Both the position numbers and the translations under genes were made by a program. A stretch of DNA of 29,434 bases, taken from IMG/VR virus record IMGVR_UViG_3300017757_000088, positions 1 to 29,434 of that record; one strand, given 5' to 3'. Every line of letters begins with the position of its first letter. Within the stretch, counting starts at the first letter, position 1. Under the pieces are notes generated by a model. That model was given only the letters and a program-made list of their open reading frames with translations. It was not told the origin of the DNA and ran no database searches. Positions 1 through 7,603 of this stretch are shown here, piece after piece. Source of the DNA: a virus.

Positions 1-556
1 AAATTTCCCATCCACCTGCTTTAGAGCCTATATACCCAGCGCTTGCAGTTATCGCTCCATCTCCATCTACTTTGAACGCTGATGATGAAATATAATAAGG
101 TCCGTCACTATCTAATATTACTTTACCACCACTTGATGTTAATTGAGTTGTTCCAATATGCAATCCACCAATATCACCACCCAATTCTACTTGAATAGTT
201 CCCTGCATTATAACATCACCACTTTCATTTAATTCAAAATTAGATGATGATATTCCAATTGTACCATCCCCTGAGCCAGATATGTATGATGATGGACTAC
301 CGAAAAAGAATTTTTTTGATCTAACTTCAAATTCACTTCCTGCCCCTGCACCTGATCCTGTTTTCGATCTAAACCTAAAATAACTTTCACTGCTAGCTAT
401 AGCCTCTAATCCTACACCATGATATGGTGTTTGATTTGTTCCATCTTTTTTTCCCAATAACATGGAGCCAGACCACATCATAATACCTGAGCCGGTAGCA
501 GCACTTCCAGTTGCGTAATTAAATCCTCTATATGTATGTGTTCTTAAATTTGCCAT
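1..556 (-). CDS. Tail fibre / receptor-binding structural protein, 3' end cut by window edge
   Basis: An open frame starts at ATG 556-554 and runs without a stop to base 1, giving about 185 residues of a longer protein. It starts MANLRTHTYRGF and is rich in Gly, Ser and Thr. It contains repeated short strands of the kind 'G-x-I-x-(A/G)-x-x-G-x-I-G': for example DIGGLHIG, and DGAITASAGYIG followed by GGWEI. Such repeats are common in beta-rich tail fibres and in host-specificity proteins. The gene begins 3 bases after the stop of the 680-residue structural gene, so the two are probably co-transcribed. I infer a distal tail or fibre role from composition, repeats and position. No catalytic domain is visible in the part present, and the C-terminal receptor or chaperone region lies outside the window. 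Confidence 0.7.
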   Translation of the reverse strand, partial: MANLRTHTYRGFNYATGSAATGSGIMMWSGSMLLGKKDGTNQTPYHGVGLEAIASSESYFRFRSKTGSGAGAGSEFEVRSKKFFFGSPSSYISGSGDGTIGISSSNFELNESGDVIMQGTIQVELGGDIGGLHIGTTQLTSSGGKVILDSDGPYYISSSAFKVDGDGAITASAGYIGSKAGGWEI

Positions 557-559
557 ATG

Positions 560-2602
560 TTACCCATCTGATAATGTATTTTCTGCTACGGTAAATCCTT
601 CCATTACAAATCCATCACCTATTATAATGGATCCTGAAAGTACATTATTATTACCACTTATAAATAGATTGCTACCTGAAAAATTAATTGATTCTGTTAA
701 TAATGATATATTTGCTTGCTGACCAGCTGCGTTGTAAAATTCAAATCTAAAATCTAATATGTCATCTTGTCTTGGTGCGTCTACCGGTACTTCAATAAAT
801 GTATGATTTGGTGTAAATTGGTAGTCTATAGCTCCCTGTAAAACAACATCATTTATATACCAATCACCTGATTCAACTGCAAATACTATTTGTATATCGT
901 CATCTTTACTAGGTATAAATGGTAGGTCTAGCAATTTATCATCACCTACTCCAAATTGTACATCTACATTTGCAGTTGAATTACTCGGCCACGATGCTGC
1001 GTATTCTTGCGTGAATGTACTTGTATAGGTATTATTCCAGCCAGTATCTGTTGGAGAGGTCATAAGACCTTTTGGTTGGGTTGTTTGTAGTTCTGCCCAT
1101 GCATTTCCTTGTGAGTCAATTGCTGTAGTGGTCCAATTCTGTTGCGTTTCTCCATCTGCACTGAGTTGCACTATTTTTTCACCAATTTGTCTATCATCAC
1201 TATTAGGTATATTACTCCCTGATATATACACAGCCATTTTAGATTTTACTTCCTGACCATCAAATTTCTTTGCAATAGCTCTAAATTTTATTTCATATTC
1301 ATTGTCTTTATATACTTCAATTTTAGGTATACAATATGTTTTTATATATGCATCTTCTTCAGTTAACCCGCTACTTCCTGTTATTCTTAATGAAGATATC
1401 ATAACATCATTATCATAAACATTTCTAAAATTAATAGATTGATTTACTGATTCAGATGCCCAGTAGTTATTTATAGTTTCTTGACTATAAAATCTCCCAA
1501 ACCTATCAAACGCTAAATCAGCATTAGGTATCATGAGTAAATCCCTTTCTACAAGTATATTATCTCCTACTAATTGAAAATCTGCAAATCCGTGACTCCT
1601 TATATATGTTTTAATGTTATGAATATTACCACACACTGGCGTTAGATTTTTTAATGTTATACTTGCAAATGATTGGGAGTTTAATGATCCTGTATTTAGT
1701 GTTGCTTCTTGTTGATAGCTTATTTCATATGGAGGATCTACAGTAAACGCCGTTGGTTCATAATTATAAGGTGTATAAACATATGATGGTGGATATTCTG
1801 TTCCTACCTGCTCTTGTGATTGTAAAGCCATAGAATAAGGTGATACTCTAATTTGTGTAGAGGATATTACTTCGTGTATAACGGTAGTATACTCTGCCGT
1901 TTCACCTGGCTGGAATGAATTACCAGCACCTATAACAACTCCAGGCTCAGGTACTGTTAATAGTCCACCTTCCATGGATGCTGAAAACACTCCTGTATTA
2001 CTATTTACTACTATATACGCAGATCCAAATCCAGGATATGCGTATGTCGTATTCCCTCCTATATCATCACTCGATGCAGTATGCTGTGCTGTACCTGTAC
2101 CATATGTTTGTGTTAAATATTCTCTAACATTTTCTACTATTTTTAAACCTGGTATTTTTTTGAATAGCACAGGTGATGTATTAACTTTAATAGGATCAAT
2201 AGCTATATCTCGTGACCACAATACATTATACTTATTAGCCCAAAATCCTTTAATATCATTCCCTTTTATTCGTTTTTTTGCTATTGCTAATATTTGCACC
2301 TTACCTGTCCCAGGCGGAGTGTCAGGGTATATATATGGGCTTATAACAACTCTACCCGTTGAATCTATGTATGTTGTATTATGATGGTAAATAGGGTTTC
2401 CGTTAACATCTGTAACTGATATTAATATTGGCTTATCAACTCTTAATAAGTGTCTGTCACCATATATTTTAAACATGTTTTTACCAGCAGTAAGTTCGGA
2501 AGGAAAATCAGAAACTTTGAAATATGAAGAATCGGTATTTGTATCTATTATTAATACATCTTCCTGAAAGCGTGGGTCGACTGTACCGTACCTTTTTATC
2601 AT
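560..2602 (-). CDS. Large virion structural protein, probably tail or fibre-associated
   Basis: 680 residues from ATG at 2602, preceded by a good ribosome site (GGAGAATTAGTAATG). I do not recognise a named family. The N-terminal ~140 residues look like a beta-sandwich that orders extended strands (VDKPILISVTDVNGNPIY, then KVQILAIAKK). Residues ~410-600 resemble a carbohydrate-binding-module-like jelly roll, with phrases such as DNEYEIKFRAIAKKFDG and GDWYINDVVLQG. The protein ends in a Gly/Ser-rich tail (IIIGDGFVMEGFTVAENTLSDG region). It sits directly upstream of the partial fibre gene and behind its own candidate promoter and a leader hairpin. Together this suggests a tail or fibre attachment protein able to bind surface glycans. 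That role is inference from fold-like appearance and position. Confidence 0.7.
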   Translation of the reverse strand: MIKRYGTVDPRFQEDVLIIDTNTDSSYFKVSDFPSELTAGKNMFKIYGDRHLLRVDKPILISVTDVNGNPIYHHNTTYIDSTGRVVISPYIYPDTPPGTGKVQILAIAKKRIKGNDIKGFWANKYNVLWSRDIAIDPIKVNTSPVLFKKIPGLKIVENVREYLTQTYGTGTAQHTASSDDIGGNTTYAYPGFGSAYIVVNSNTGVFSASMEGGLLTVPEPGVVIGAGNSFQPGETAEYTTVIHEVISSTQIRVSPYSMALQSQEQVGTEYPPSYVYTPYNYEPTAFTVDPPYEISYQQEATLNTGSLNSQSFASITLKNLTPVCGNIHNIKTYIRSHGFADFQLVGDNILVERDLLMIPNADLAFDRFGRFYSQETINNYWASESVNQSINFRNVYDNDVMISSLRITGSSGLTEEDAYIKTYCIPKIEVYKDNEYEIKFRAIAKKFDGQEVKSKMAVYISGSNIPNSDDRQIGEKIVQLSADGETQQNWTTTAIDSQGNAWAELQTTQPKGLMTSPTDTGWNNTYTSTFTQEYAASWPSNSTANVDVQFGVGDDKLLDLPFIPSKDDDIQIVFAVESGDWYINDVVLQGAIDYQFTPNHTFIEVPVDAPRQDDILDFRFEFYNAAGQQANISLLTESINFSGSNLFISGNNNVLSGSIIIGDGFVMEGFTVAENTLSDG

Positions 2603-2622
2603 TACTAATTCTCCATATGTCT

Positions 2623-2640
2623 ATCTACTTTAGCGTAGAT
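2623..2640 (-). promoter_or_regulatory. Leader hairpin before the 680-residue structural gene
   Basis: The bases ATCTAC and GTAGAT form a perfect 6-bp stem with a 6-base loop (GCTAAA on the coding strand). The hairpin lies between the candidate late promoter at 2643-2656 and the ribosome site of the downstream gene. It could stabilise the transcript's 5' end, much as 5' hairpins do on other phage late mRNAs. No U-run follows it, so it is not a normal terminator. Confidence 0.35.
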
Positions 2641-2642
2641 AT

Positions 2643-2656
2643 CATATATAAATATC
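2643..2656 (-). promoter_or_regulatory. Candidate late promoter element (AT-rich box)
   Basis: The coding strand reads GATATTTATATATG, about 40 bases before the start codon at 2602. The same 15 bases (with one extra A) recur exactly at 27764-27778, in front of the tmRNA. Related boxes lie at 11204-11220, 20873-20889 and 22300-22314. The element is close to palindromic, and its other strand contains the T4 late octamer TATAAATA, so its polarity is not proven by sequence alone. A gp55-like sigma factor is encoded in the window. Confidence 0.45.
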
Positions 2657-2661
2657 GAGAA

Positions 2662-5600
2662 CTAATAAATAACGTTACTTAACTGATTGTTTCTTGAAAT
2701 TTCGATAAGATCATCTACCATATCTCTCATAACGTCTATATGAGATATTACTAACATAAAATCAAATTCTGTTTTTAAATAGTCGAATAATAATGCAATA
2801 GAATTTATATTATTTGAATCTAGATTTCCAAAACCCTCATCTATTGCTAAAAATGTAGGTCTAGGTAAGCTTGATATATTAATTAATGCAACTCTGATAG
2901 CTAATGATGATATAAATTTTTCCATACCTGATGTCATATCTAGAGACCATTTATTATCACCGTATTTAATATCTGTTAATATATTCTTACCATCAACACT
3001 AAACTCTAATTTAAAATCTACAATATGTGATAAAATATTATTTATCTCTTCTTCTACATACGGTAATGTATCAGATATTATTTCGTAAGGTATACCATCT
3101 CGCTGTATAGCATTAAGATAATATTCATACGCTTTTAATTTTGTTTCTAAATCATGAGCTTTTTTAATTTGCGTATTAATATTTTTAATCTGAGATTTTA
3201 ATACTTTTATATCGCTGTAGCATAATTGGCATTTACTACTTATATCATTTAATCTGTGATTTAGTTCATTTTCTTTATTAGTTAATAAATCAATAGCTTG
3301 ATTTATTTTTTTATTTTCTTCTATAGCTTTAATATTATCGTGATATTTTTTTATTTTCTTTTTTATTGTGTTAACTTTTTGTTGAAATTGATCTCGCTTT
3401 TCTTTAGCTTGATAATATGATATTCTACCTGCATTTCTTTCACGCTCAATAGTACTTAATAAATTATTTATTTGATTTATTTTATTATAATCATCAATAG
3501 CGTTACTATTATTTTCAATAAATTCATTATATGTTTTTAGCTCCGCTAAAACATTTTGGACTTTTATTTTATCTTGATTTAATGAAATTTTTGTTTTTTC
3601 AGCTAGTTCAATAAATTCACTTTCTCTCTTACTACAATATTCACATTTAGGGTCAAATTCACATTTGTTATCTAATTTTTCTAACTTATGCTTTACTTCT
3701 AATTTTAACCGCTCTCGCTTTTGTTCTAAATCTTTAATTTTTAATTTAGTTTCATTGAACTTAATATATTTATCATTAACTATATCTATATCATAAGAAT
3801 GTAATATCTTATTAGCTTTAGCTATTTTTTCTTTATTAGCAGCTGCAATACCTTCATCAGACTGTAATCTTGTATTTATATTTTTTATCTGGTTTTCTAA
3901 CCCTACGAGTTCTAATTCTAATAAATTAACATCATCTAAAGGAACGCGTTTATGTAGTGTTTTAGTTTTTCCTAAAATACTTTTTTGTACCTCTTTTATT
4001 GAAATTTGAATAGTATCTTTTTCATCTTTATATTCATCATACCTTACTTTATCTTTTTCTAATTTTTCTTCTGCATCTAATAACTGTTGTGAATAATCTG
4101 TACTTCCAAAATCTTTTAATAGAACTTGTACGTCTTTTATTTCATTATTAGCTAGCTGATACAGCTCTTCAAAAACTGTTATATCTAAAAACTGTGATAA
4201 TAAATCCTTTTTCTCATGTTGAGACATATCGATAAAGCCGGTATTCTTATTTTGAGCTGATAGTGCTGTTAGTATAAAATCATCATATTGTCCAACATAG
4301 CTCTGAATTATTTTATCTGTATCTCTCCGTTGTTCTCCATTTAATGATATATTATTACCATCTTCATCTACATACCAAAAATCTGTATCAACTCTAACAC
4401 GACCTTTCATCCATCCTTTTAGTATACGTTTAGCTTTTCGTTCAATAAAATAATCCGTTCCATCAATTTGTATATTTATTTTACAATGAAATGTATTTTT
4501 TGTATTGTTCATTATTTGATCAGCTGATTTACTTCTACTACACCTATCAAATAAACAAAAACAAATAGAATCAAGGATTGCAGACTTACCTGTGTGGTTC
4601 GCAGCAAATAGTCCTATTAAATTTTTAGCTTTAGTAAAATCAATTTTATTATCAGGGCCATAACTAAACATATTCGAAAATTCAAACGTTTTTAATTTCC
4701 AAATTAAATTACGAGTAATATCTTCATTGCGTAATTCATTATTTAACGTTTTATTTATACGTTTAATTTGTTTCATCATATCACTATCAACATCATGGTT
4801 CTTTTCCATATATTCCTGTAATAATGTATTTTGATAATTAACATCTCTAACATCTCTTGTTAAAGCTCTTGTATTAGTTGCATACCCTTTAATTTTATCT
4901 TGCTTTATAATTATAATATCACGAGGTCGAGATTTTTTCTTTATTTCTTTAATATTTGTTTTAAGTTCAGCTTCAGTAGTATTTGTTGTGCGAAGTCTAA
5001 CTCTAGGATATTTAGGTATATTATCTATATTAGGTAGCTTACCATCTTTTATATCAATTGTATAGAATCCGTAATTATTAGGTATATCAACAAAATTTGG
5101 TTTTCGAGTTTTAACATCCCATATAGCGTAACCATGTTTTTCAAATGCTTCACCAAAATTTTGTTGTATTAAAGATCCAGGGTAGCATATTGTTTTCTCT
5201 CTATCTACATATTGACGTTTATGAATATCTCCTAATAATGATAAATCATAGCCTTTAAATAGATCTGCAGTATATTCATCACCTGTCACTTCAAAACCAA
5301 TATCTGTTTTAGATGATTTAACTGGTCCATGAAATAGTGCGATTTTTGTATCTGCTTTAAAGGAACTAGCTTTAATATATTCTGATGGTTCATCAAATAT
5401 ACTAAACACCGTAAAGTGCACGTCACCAAAATTATAAACACCAGAATCTTTTAGATAATGTAATTGTGAGTGATTTAAGTTTTTAATAATTGGTGTTAGT
5501 GCATCTAAACGGCTTGTATTATTAAGATTTGTATCATGATTACCTGTTATAATAATTGTATGTCTTATGTCTGCTAACTTTTTAAAAAATTCAGATGTAA

Positions 5601-5814
5601 TTGAAATTAGTTCAGGAGAAATATCTGTTTTATTATGAACAATGTCACCAGCAACATATATTAATGATTCTTCTGGTAGTTGTTTTGCTGCACTATATAA
5701 TTGTTTAAAAACTTCACGATACTCTTTGTGTCGTTGATAGTTTCGTATATGAATATCTGCAACATGCAATATTTTTTGTACTTTATTAAATCCAATATTT
5801 ATATTTTTTATCAA
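2662..5814 (-). CDS. Fused Mre11-Rad50 (gp47-gp46 / SbcD-SbcC) recombination nuclease
   Basis: One 1050-residue protein joins two normally separate subunits. Residues 1-~300 are an Mre11/SbcD calcineurin-type phosphoesterase: HVADIHI (17-23), GDIVHN (56-61), GNHD (91-94), FHGP (161-164) and GDIHKR (195-200), the expected metal-binding motifs. Residues ~375-1050 are a Rad50/SbcC ATPase: P-loop AANHTGKS (404-411), long coiled coil (~575-900), CxxC at 724-727 as candidate zinc hook, a signature-like TSGMEKF (961-967), Walker B FLAIDEGFGNLD (988-999) and an H-loop VISH (1022-1025). A second CxxC lies at 862-865. In T4, gp46/gp47 resect DNA ends for recombination-dependent replication. The start is a TTG at 5814-5812 overlapping the primase stop (TTGA). 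It is supported because the first nuclease motif begins at residue 17 and no ATG lies nearby. Confidence 0.93.
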   Translation of the reverse strand: MIKNINIGFNKVQKILHVADIHIRNYQRHKEYREVFKQLYSAAKQLPEESLIYVAGDIVHNKTDISPELISITSEFFKKLADIRHTIIITGNHDTNLNNTSRLDALTPIIKNLNHSQLHYLKDSGVYNFGDVHFTVFSIFDEPSEYIKASSFKADTKIALFHGPVKSSKTDIGFEVTGDEYTADLFKGYDLSLLGDIHKRQYVDREKTICYPGSLIQQNFGEAFEKHGYAIWDVKTRKPNFVDIPNNYGFYTIDIKDGKLPNIDNIPKYPRVRLRTTNTTEAELKTNIKEIKKKSRPRDIIIIKQDKIKGYATNTRALTRDVRDVNYQNTLLQEYMEKNHDVDSDMMKQIKRINKTLNNELRNEDITRNLIWKLKTFEFSNMFSYGPDNKIDFTKAKNLIGLFAANHTGKSAILDSICFCLFDRCSRSKSADQIMNNTKNTFHCKINIQIDGTDYFIERKAKRILKGWMKGRVRVDTDFWYVDEDGNNISLNGEQRRDTDKIIQSYVGQYDDFILTALSAQNKNTGFIDMSQHEKKDLLSQFLDITVFEELYQLANNEIKDVQVLLKDFGSTDYSQQLLDAEEKLEKDKVRYDEYKDEKDTIQISIKEVQKSILGKTKTLHKRVPLDDVNLLELELVGLENQIKNINTRLQSDEGIAAANKEKIAKANKILHSYDIDIVNDKYIKFNETKLKIKDLEQKRERLKLEVKHKLEKLDNKCEFDPKCEYCSKRESEFIELAEKTKISLNQDKIKVQNVLAELKTYNEFIENNSNAIDDYNKINQINNLLSTIERERNAGRISYYQAKEKRDQFQQKVNTIKKKIKKYHDNIKAIEENKKINQAIDLLTNKENELNHRLNDISSKCQLCYSDIKVLKSQIKNINTQIKKAHDLETKLKAYEYYLNAIQRDGIPYEIISDTLPYVEEEINNILSHIVDFKLEFSVDGKNILTDIKYGDNKWSLDMTSGMEKFISSLAIRVALINISSLPRPTFLAIDEGFGNLDSNNINSIALLFDYLKTEFDFMLVISHIDVMRDMVDDLIEISRNNQLSNVIY

Positions 5815-6719
5815 AGCGCTATTCCCATCTTTTTAATCATTAGATCACTTCCAGTAATAGGGGTTGATTTATATATTATATCTGTAATATTTTTATATCC
5901 TAGTTCTGATGGATCTTGTTCATTCAATTCTGTTAAGTGTACATTAATTCCTGTATCTATAAAATATTGACATATATCTAATGCTTTAGATTTTGCATCA
6001 CAGTCAAGTGCTATATATACAGTTTGTACATTTTTTTCAATTATTTGTTTTTTAAATTTATCTAATAATATTTTACCAAACAATGGTATTGCATTTCTTT
6101 TAACTGCTATTGCATCAAAAGCTCCTTCTACTATTACAATAGGTTCATTCCAGTTGATAAATAATTCAAAGCCAATAATATCTTTTGATATTTTAGGATT
6201 TTTATGCTTAAATGTTGAATCTTTATAATAACTTCTTCCTGTAAAAAAGTTAAGCTTACCATCTGAATCGTAGCTTGGAATAATAATCATTTTTTCATAT
6301 GGACCTGATTCACAATATCCTATACCATATTTTACTATATCTTGTTTAGTTAACCCTCTATTTTTTAAATACATTAATGCATTTCTAAATTCTGGGTTTG
6401 CTTTTCTACCACCTAATATTAATTTAAATTCAGATGGTAACGATATGTGACATTGTTTATTTTCTTGTTTAGGTATATATGAATCTGTTTGCGTTCCTAA
6501 ATCTCTTAACTGAGATATAGAAGCGTTAACTTTTTTAAATAATGTATAAAGCTTTCTTCCTTTAGCATTACAAACCCAGCAATGCCAATACTGTGTGTTT
6601 AGATCAATCTCCAACTTATGCTTATAATGATTGCATAATGGACATTTGAATGACACATTATTACCTGAGGTCTTTTTTGACCTACCTATAACAGACTCTA
6701 GTAAACTTAATAAACTCAC
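5811..6719 (-). CDS. DNA primase, DnaG/gp61 type (zinc ribbon plus TOPRIM)
   Basis: 302 residues that synthesise RNA primers for lagging-strand replication. The N-terminus carries a four-cysteine zinc ribbon, CPLC (26-29) and CWVC (47-50), with the spacing of primase CHC2-type fingers. The central region has the usual bacterial-type primase core (YGIGYCESGPYEKMIIIPSYD, given in part). The TOPRIM domain follows: catalytic glutamate in VIVEGAFDA (E198), then the LDCD pair (D239 and D241) and a later QDP (D269). The predicted start is GTG at 6719-6717. An AT-rich box abuts this codon directly, leaving no ribosome site, so translation may be leaderless or the start may differ. The stop overlaps the TTG start of the Mre11-Rad50 gene, so the two proteins are translationally coupled, fitting joint roles in replication and recombination. 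Confidence 0.9.
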   Translation of the reverse strand: MSLLSLLESVIGRSKKTSGNNVSFKCPLCNHYKHKLEIDLNTQYWHCWVCNAKGRKLYTLFKKVNASISQLRDLGTQTDSYIPKQENKQCHISLPSEFKLILGGRKANPEFRNALMYLKNRGLTKQDIVKYGIGYCESGPYEKMIIIPSYDSDGKLNFFTGRSYYKDSTFKHKNPKISKDIIGFELFINWNEPIVIVEGAFDAIAVKRNAIPLFGKILLDKFKKQIIEKNVQTVYIALDCDAKSKALDICQYFIDTGINVHLTELNEQDPSELGYKNITDIIYKSTPITGSDLMIKKMGIAL

Positions 6720-6725
6720 AATATA

Positions 6726-6736
6726 AATATAAGAAA
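6726..6736 (-). promoter_or_regulatory. Candidate promoter box before primase
   Basis: The coding strand here reads TTTCTTATATT, followed by TATATT and then the GTG start of the primase. The same TTTCTTATATT precedes two other genes (25821-25834 and 28802-28815). It may be a second promoter class, separate from the ATATTTAT late-type boxes, although this copy also overlaps an ATATTTATAT sequence. Confidence 0.3.
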
Positions 6737-6746
6737 AATAATTTAA

Positions 6747-7187
6747 TTAAACAACAATATTCTTAATAATATCACTAATATCTTCATCAAGTTTTACGTT
6801 AGCAAACCTTCTTGGTCCAATACAGTCATTATAAAACTCACCATTAGATGCTACATGATATCTATGATGTATATTTTCTTCTAAATAATTTACTTGACCT
6901 TTTGTTCTACCTAATATAAGAATTTCAAAGCGGAATTGCCACATTCCTAATGTTTTTATATCTTGATTTAATTCTTTAGATGAGCCTGTATATTCTTTCC
7001 AATTAGAATCTTTTCTAATAACCTTACGTCGTTTTTTACCTGCTACTTTTACACGACGTGTTGATCCGAAATATTTTCGACCAATATACTTCCTACCTGA
7101 TTTTTTATTTGTAATTAAATAGATGAAACCAAAATAACCTTCAGGCGCCTCTTCTAGCGTTTTATTTTTATATAACCAATGACTCAT
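6747..7187 (-). CDS. GIY-YIG family putative endonuclease
   Basis: 146 residues when started at MSHWLY (ATG 7187-7185), which overlaps the upstream stop as TAATG. An in-frame start nine codons earlier would lie inside the upstream gene and is less likely. The GIY-YIG signature is clear: FIY at 21-23 and YIG at 34-36, followed by Arg37, a glutamate at 103/104 (YLEEN) and an asparagine at ~120 (FYND). These match the catalytic Tyr, Arg, Glu and Asn positions of the family. A very basic loop (KKRRKVIRK, ~51-59) probably contacts DNA. No second DNA-binding domain is attached, so it is smaller than most homing endonucleases. It may be a homing, host-DNA-degrading or repair nuclease. Its placement next to primase and Mre11-Rad50 favours a DNA-processing role. 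Confidence 0.75.
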   Translation of the reverse strand: MSHWLYKNKTLEEAPEGYFGFIYLITNKKSGRKYIGRKYFGSTRRVKVAGKKRRKVIRKDSNWKEYTGSSKELNQDIKTLGMWQFRFEILILGRTKGQVNYLEENIHHRYHVASNGEFYNDCIGPRRFANVKLDEDISDIIKNIVV

Positions 7188-7603
7188 TATAAATACTTTA
7201 AGTATCTCTTCCAATTTTTTTCTGATTTAGTAGCTGCTTTCTCATACGGGTGAGTTTTATAATTATATCCCTTTGCATACCCATCATCAAACTTTTTCTT
7301 ATTTTGCAATGAATGTGTATGTTCATGTAATAATGATCTAATTACTTCTTGTATGTTTTCTGCACCTGCATAATAAACATATATCTTTTTTTTATCCCAA
7401 TCATATTCAGCAGCTGGATTATCATCTTCCATTAATTCTTCTGCACCAACAGCACCAACTCTATTCCATATGTTGTTATGAACTTCTACTTTTAGCTTTT
7501 TTCCACCCAAATCTTTTACAATTTGAGGATACACTTTACTGACCACCTCCATAATTTCATTTTTGGACATGCCCTCATTTAATATGTCTTTTAGTTTTAT
7601 CAT
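7187..7603 (-). CDS. HExxH zincin-like protein (putative metallopeptidase)
   Basis: 138 residues, with ATG at 7603-7601 overlapping the stop of the LamG structural gene (TAATG). The key motif is HEHTH (93-97) in a predicted helix, matching the HExxH zinc site of metallopeptidases. A following HPYEKAA segment offers Glu121 as a plausible third zinc ligand, as in gluzincin-like folds. The N-terminus MIKLKDILNEG resembles the short amphipathic leader seen on several marine T4-like phage proteins. Possible roles are virion maturation, cleavage of host surface or regulatory protein, or trimming of a tail component. Its coupling to a tail gene upstream and a nuclease downstream does not settle this. 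The motif is directly visible. Proteolysis itself is inference. Confidence 0.65.
   Translation of the reverse strand: MIKLKDILNEGMSKNEIMEVVSKVYPQIVKDLGGKKLKVEVHNNIWNRVGAVGAEELMEDDNPAAEYDWDKKKIYVYYAGAENIQEVIRSLLHEHTHSLQNKKKFDDGYAKGYNYKTHPYEKAATKSEKNWKRYLKYL

Noticed and set aside
1974-2384. Open frame of 136 codons on the plus strand
   Set aside because: It lies fully inside the 680-residue structural gene, has no ribosome site and no recognisable motif; a shadow frame.
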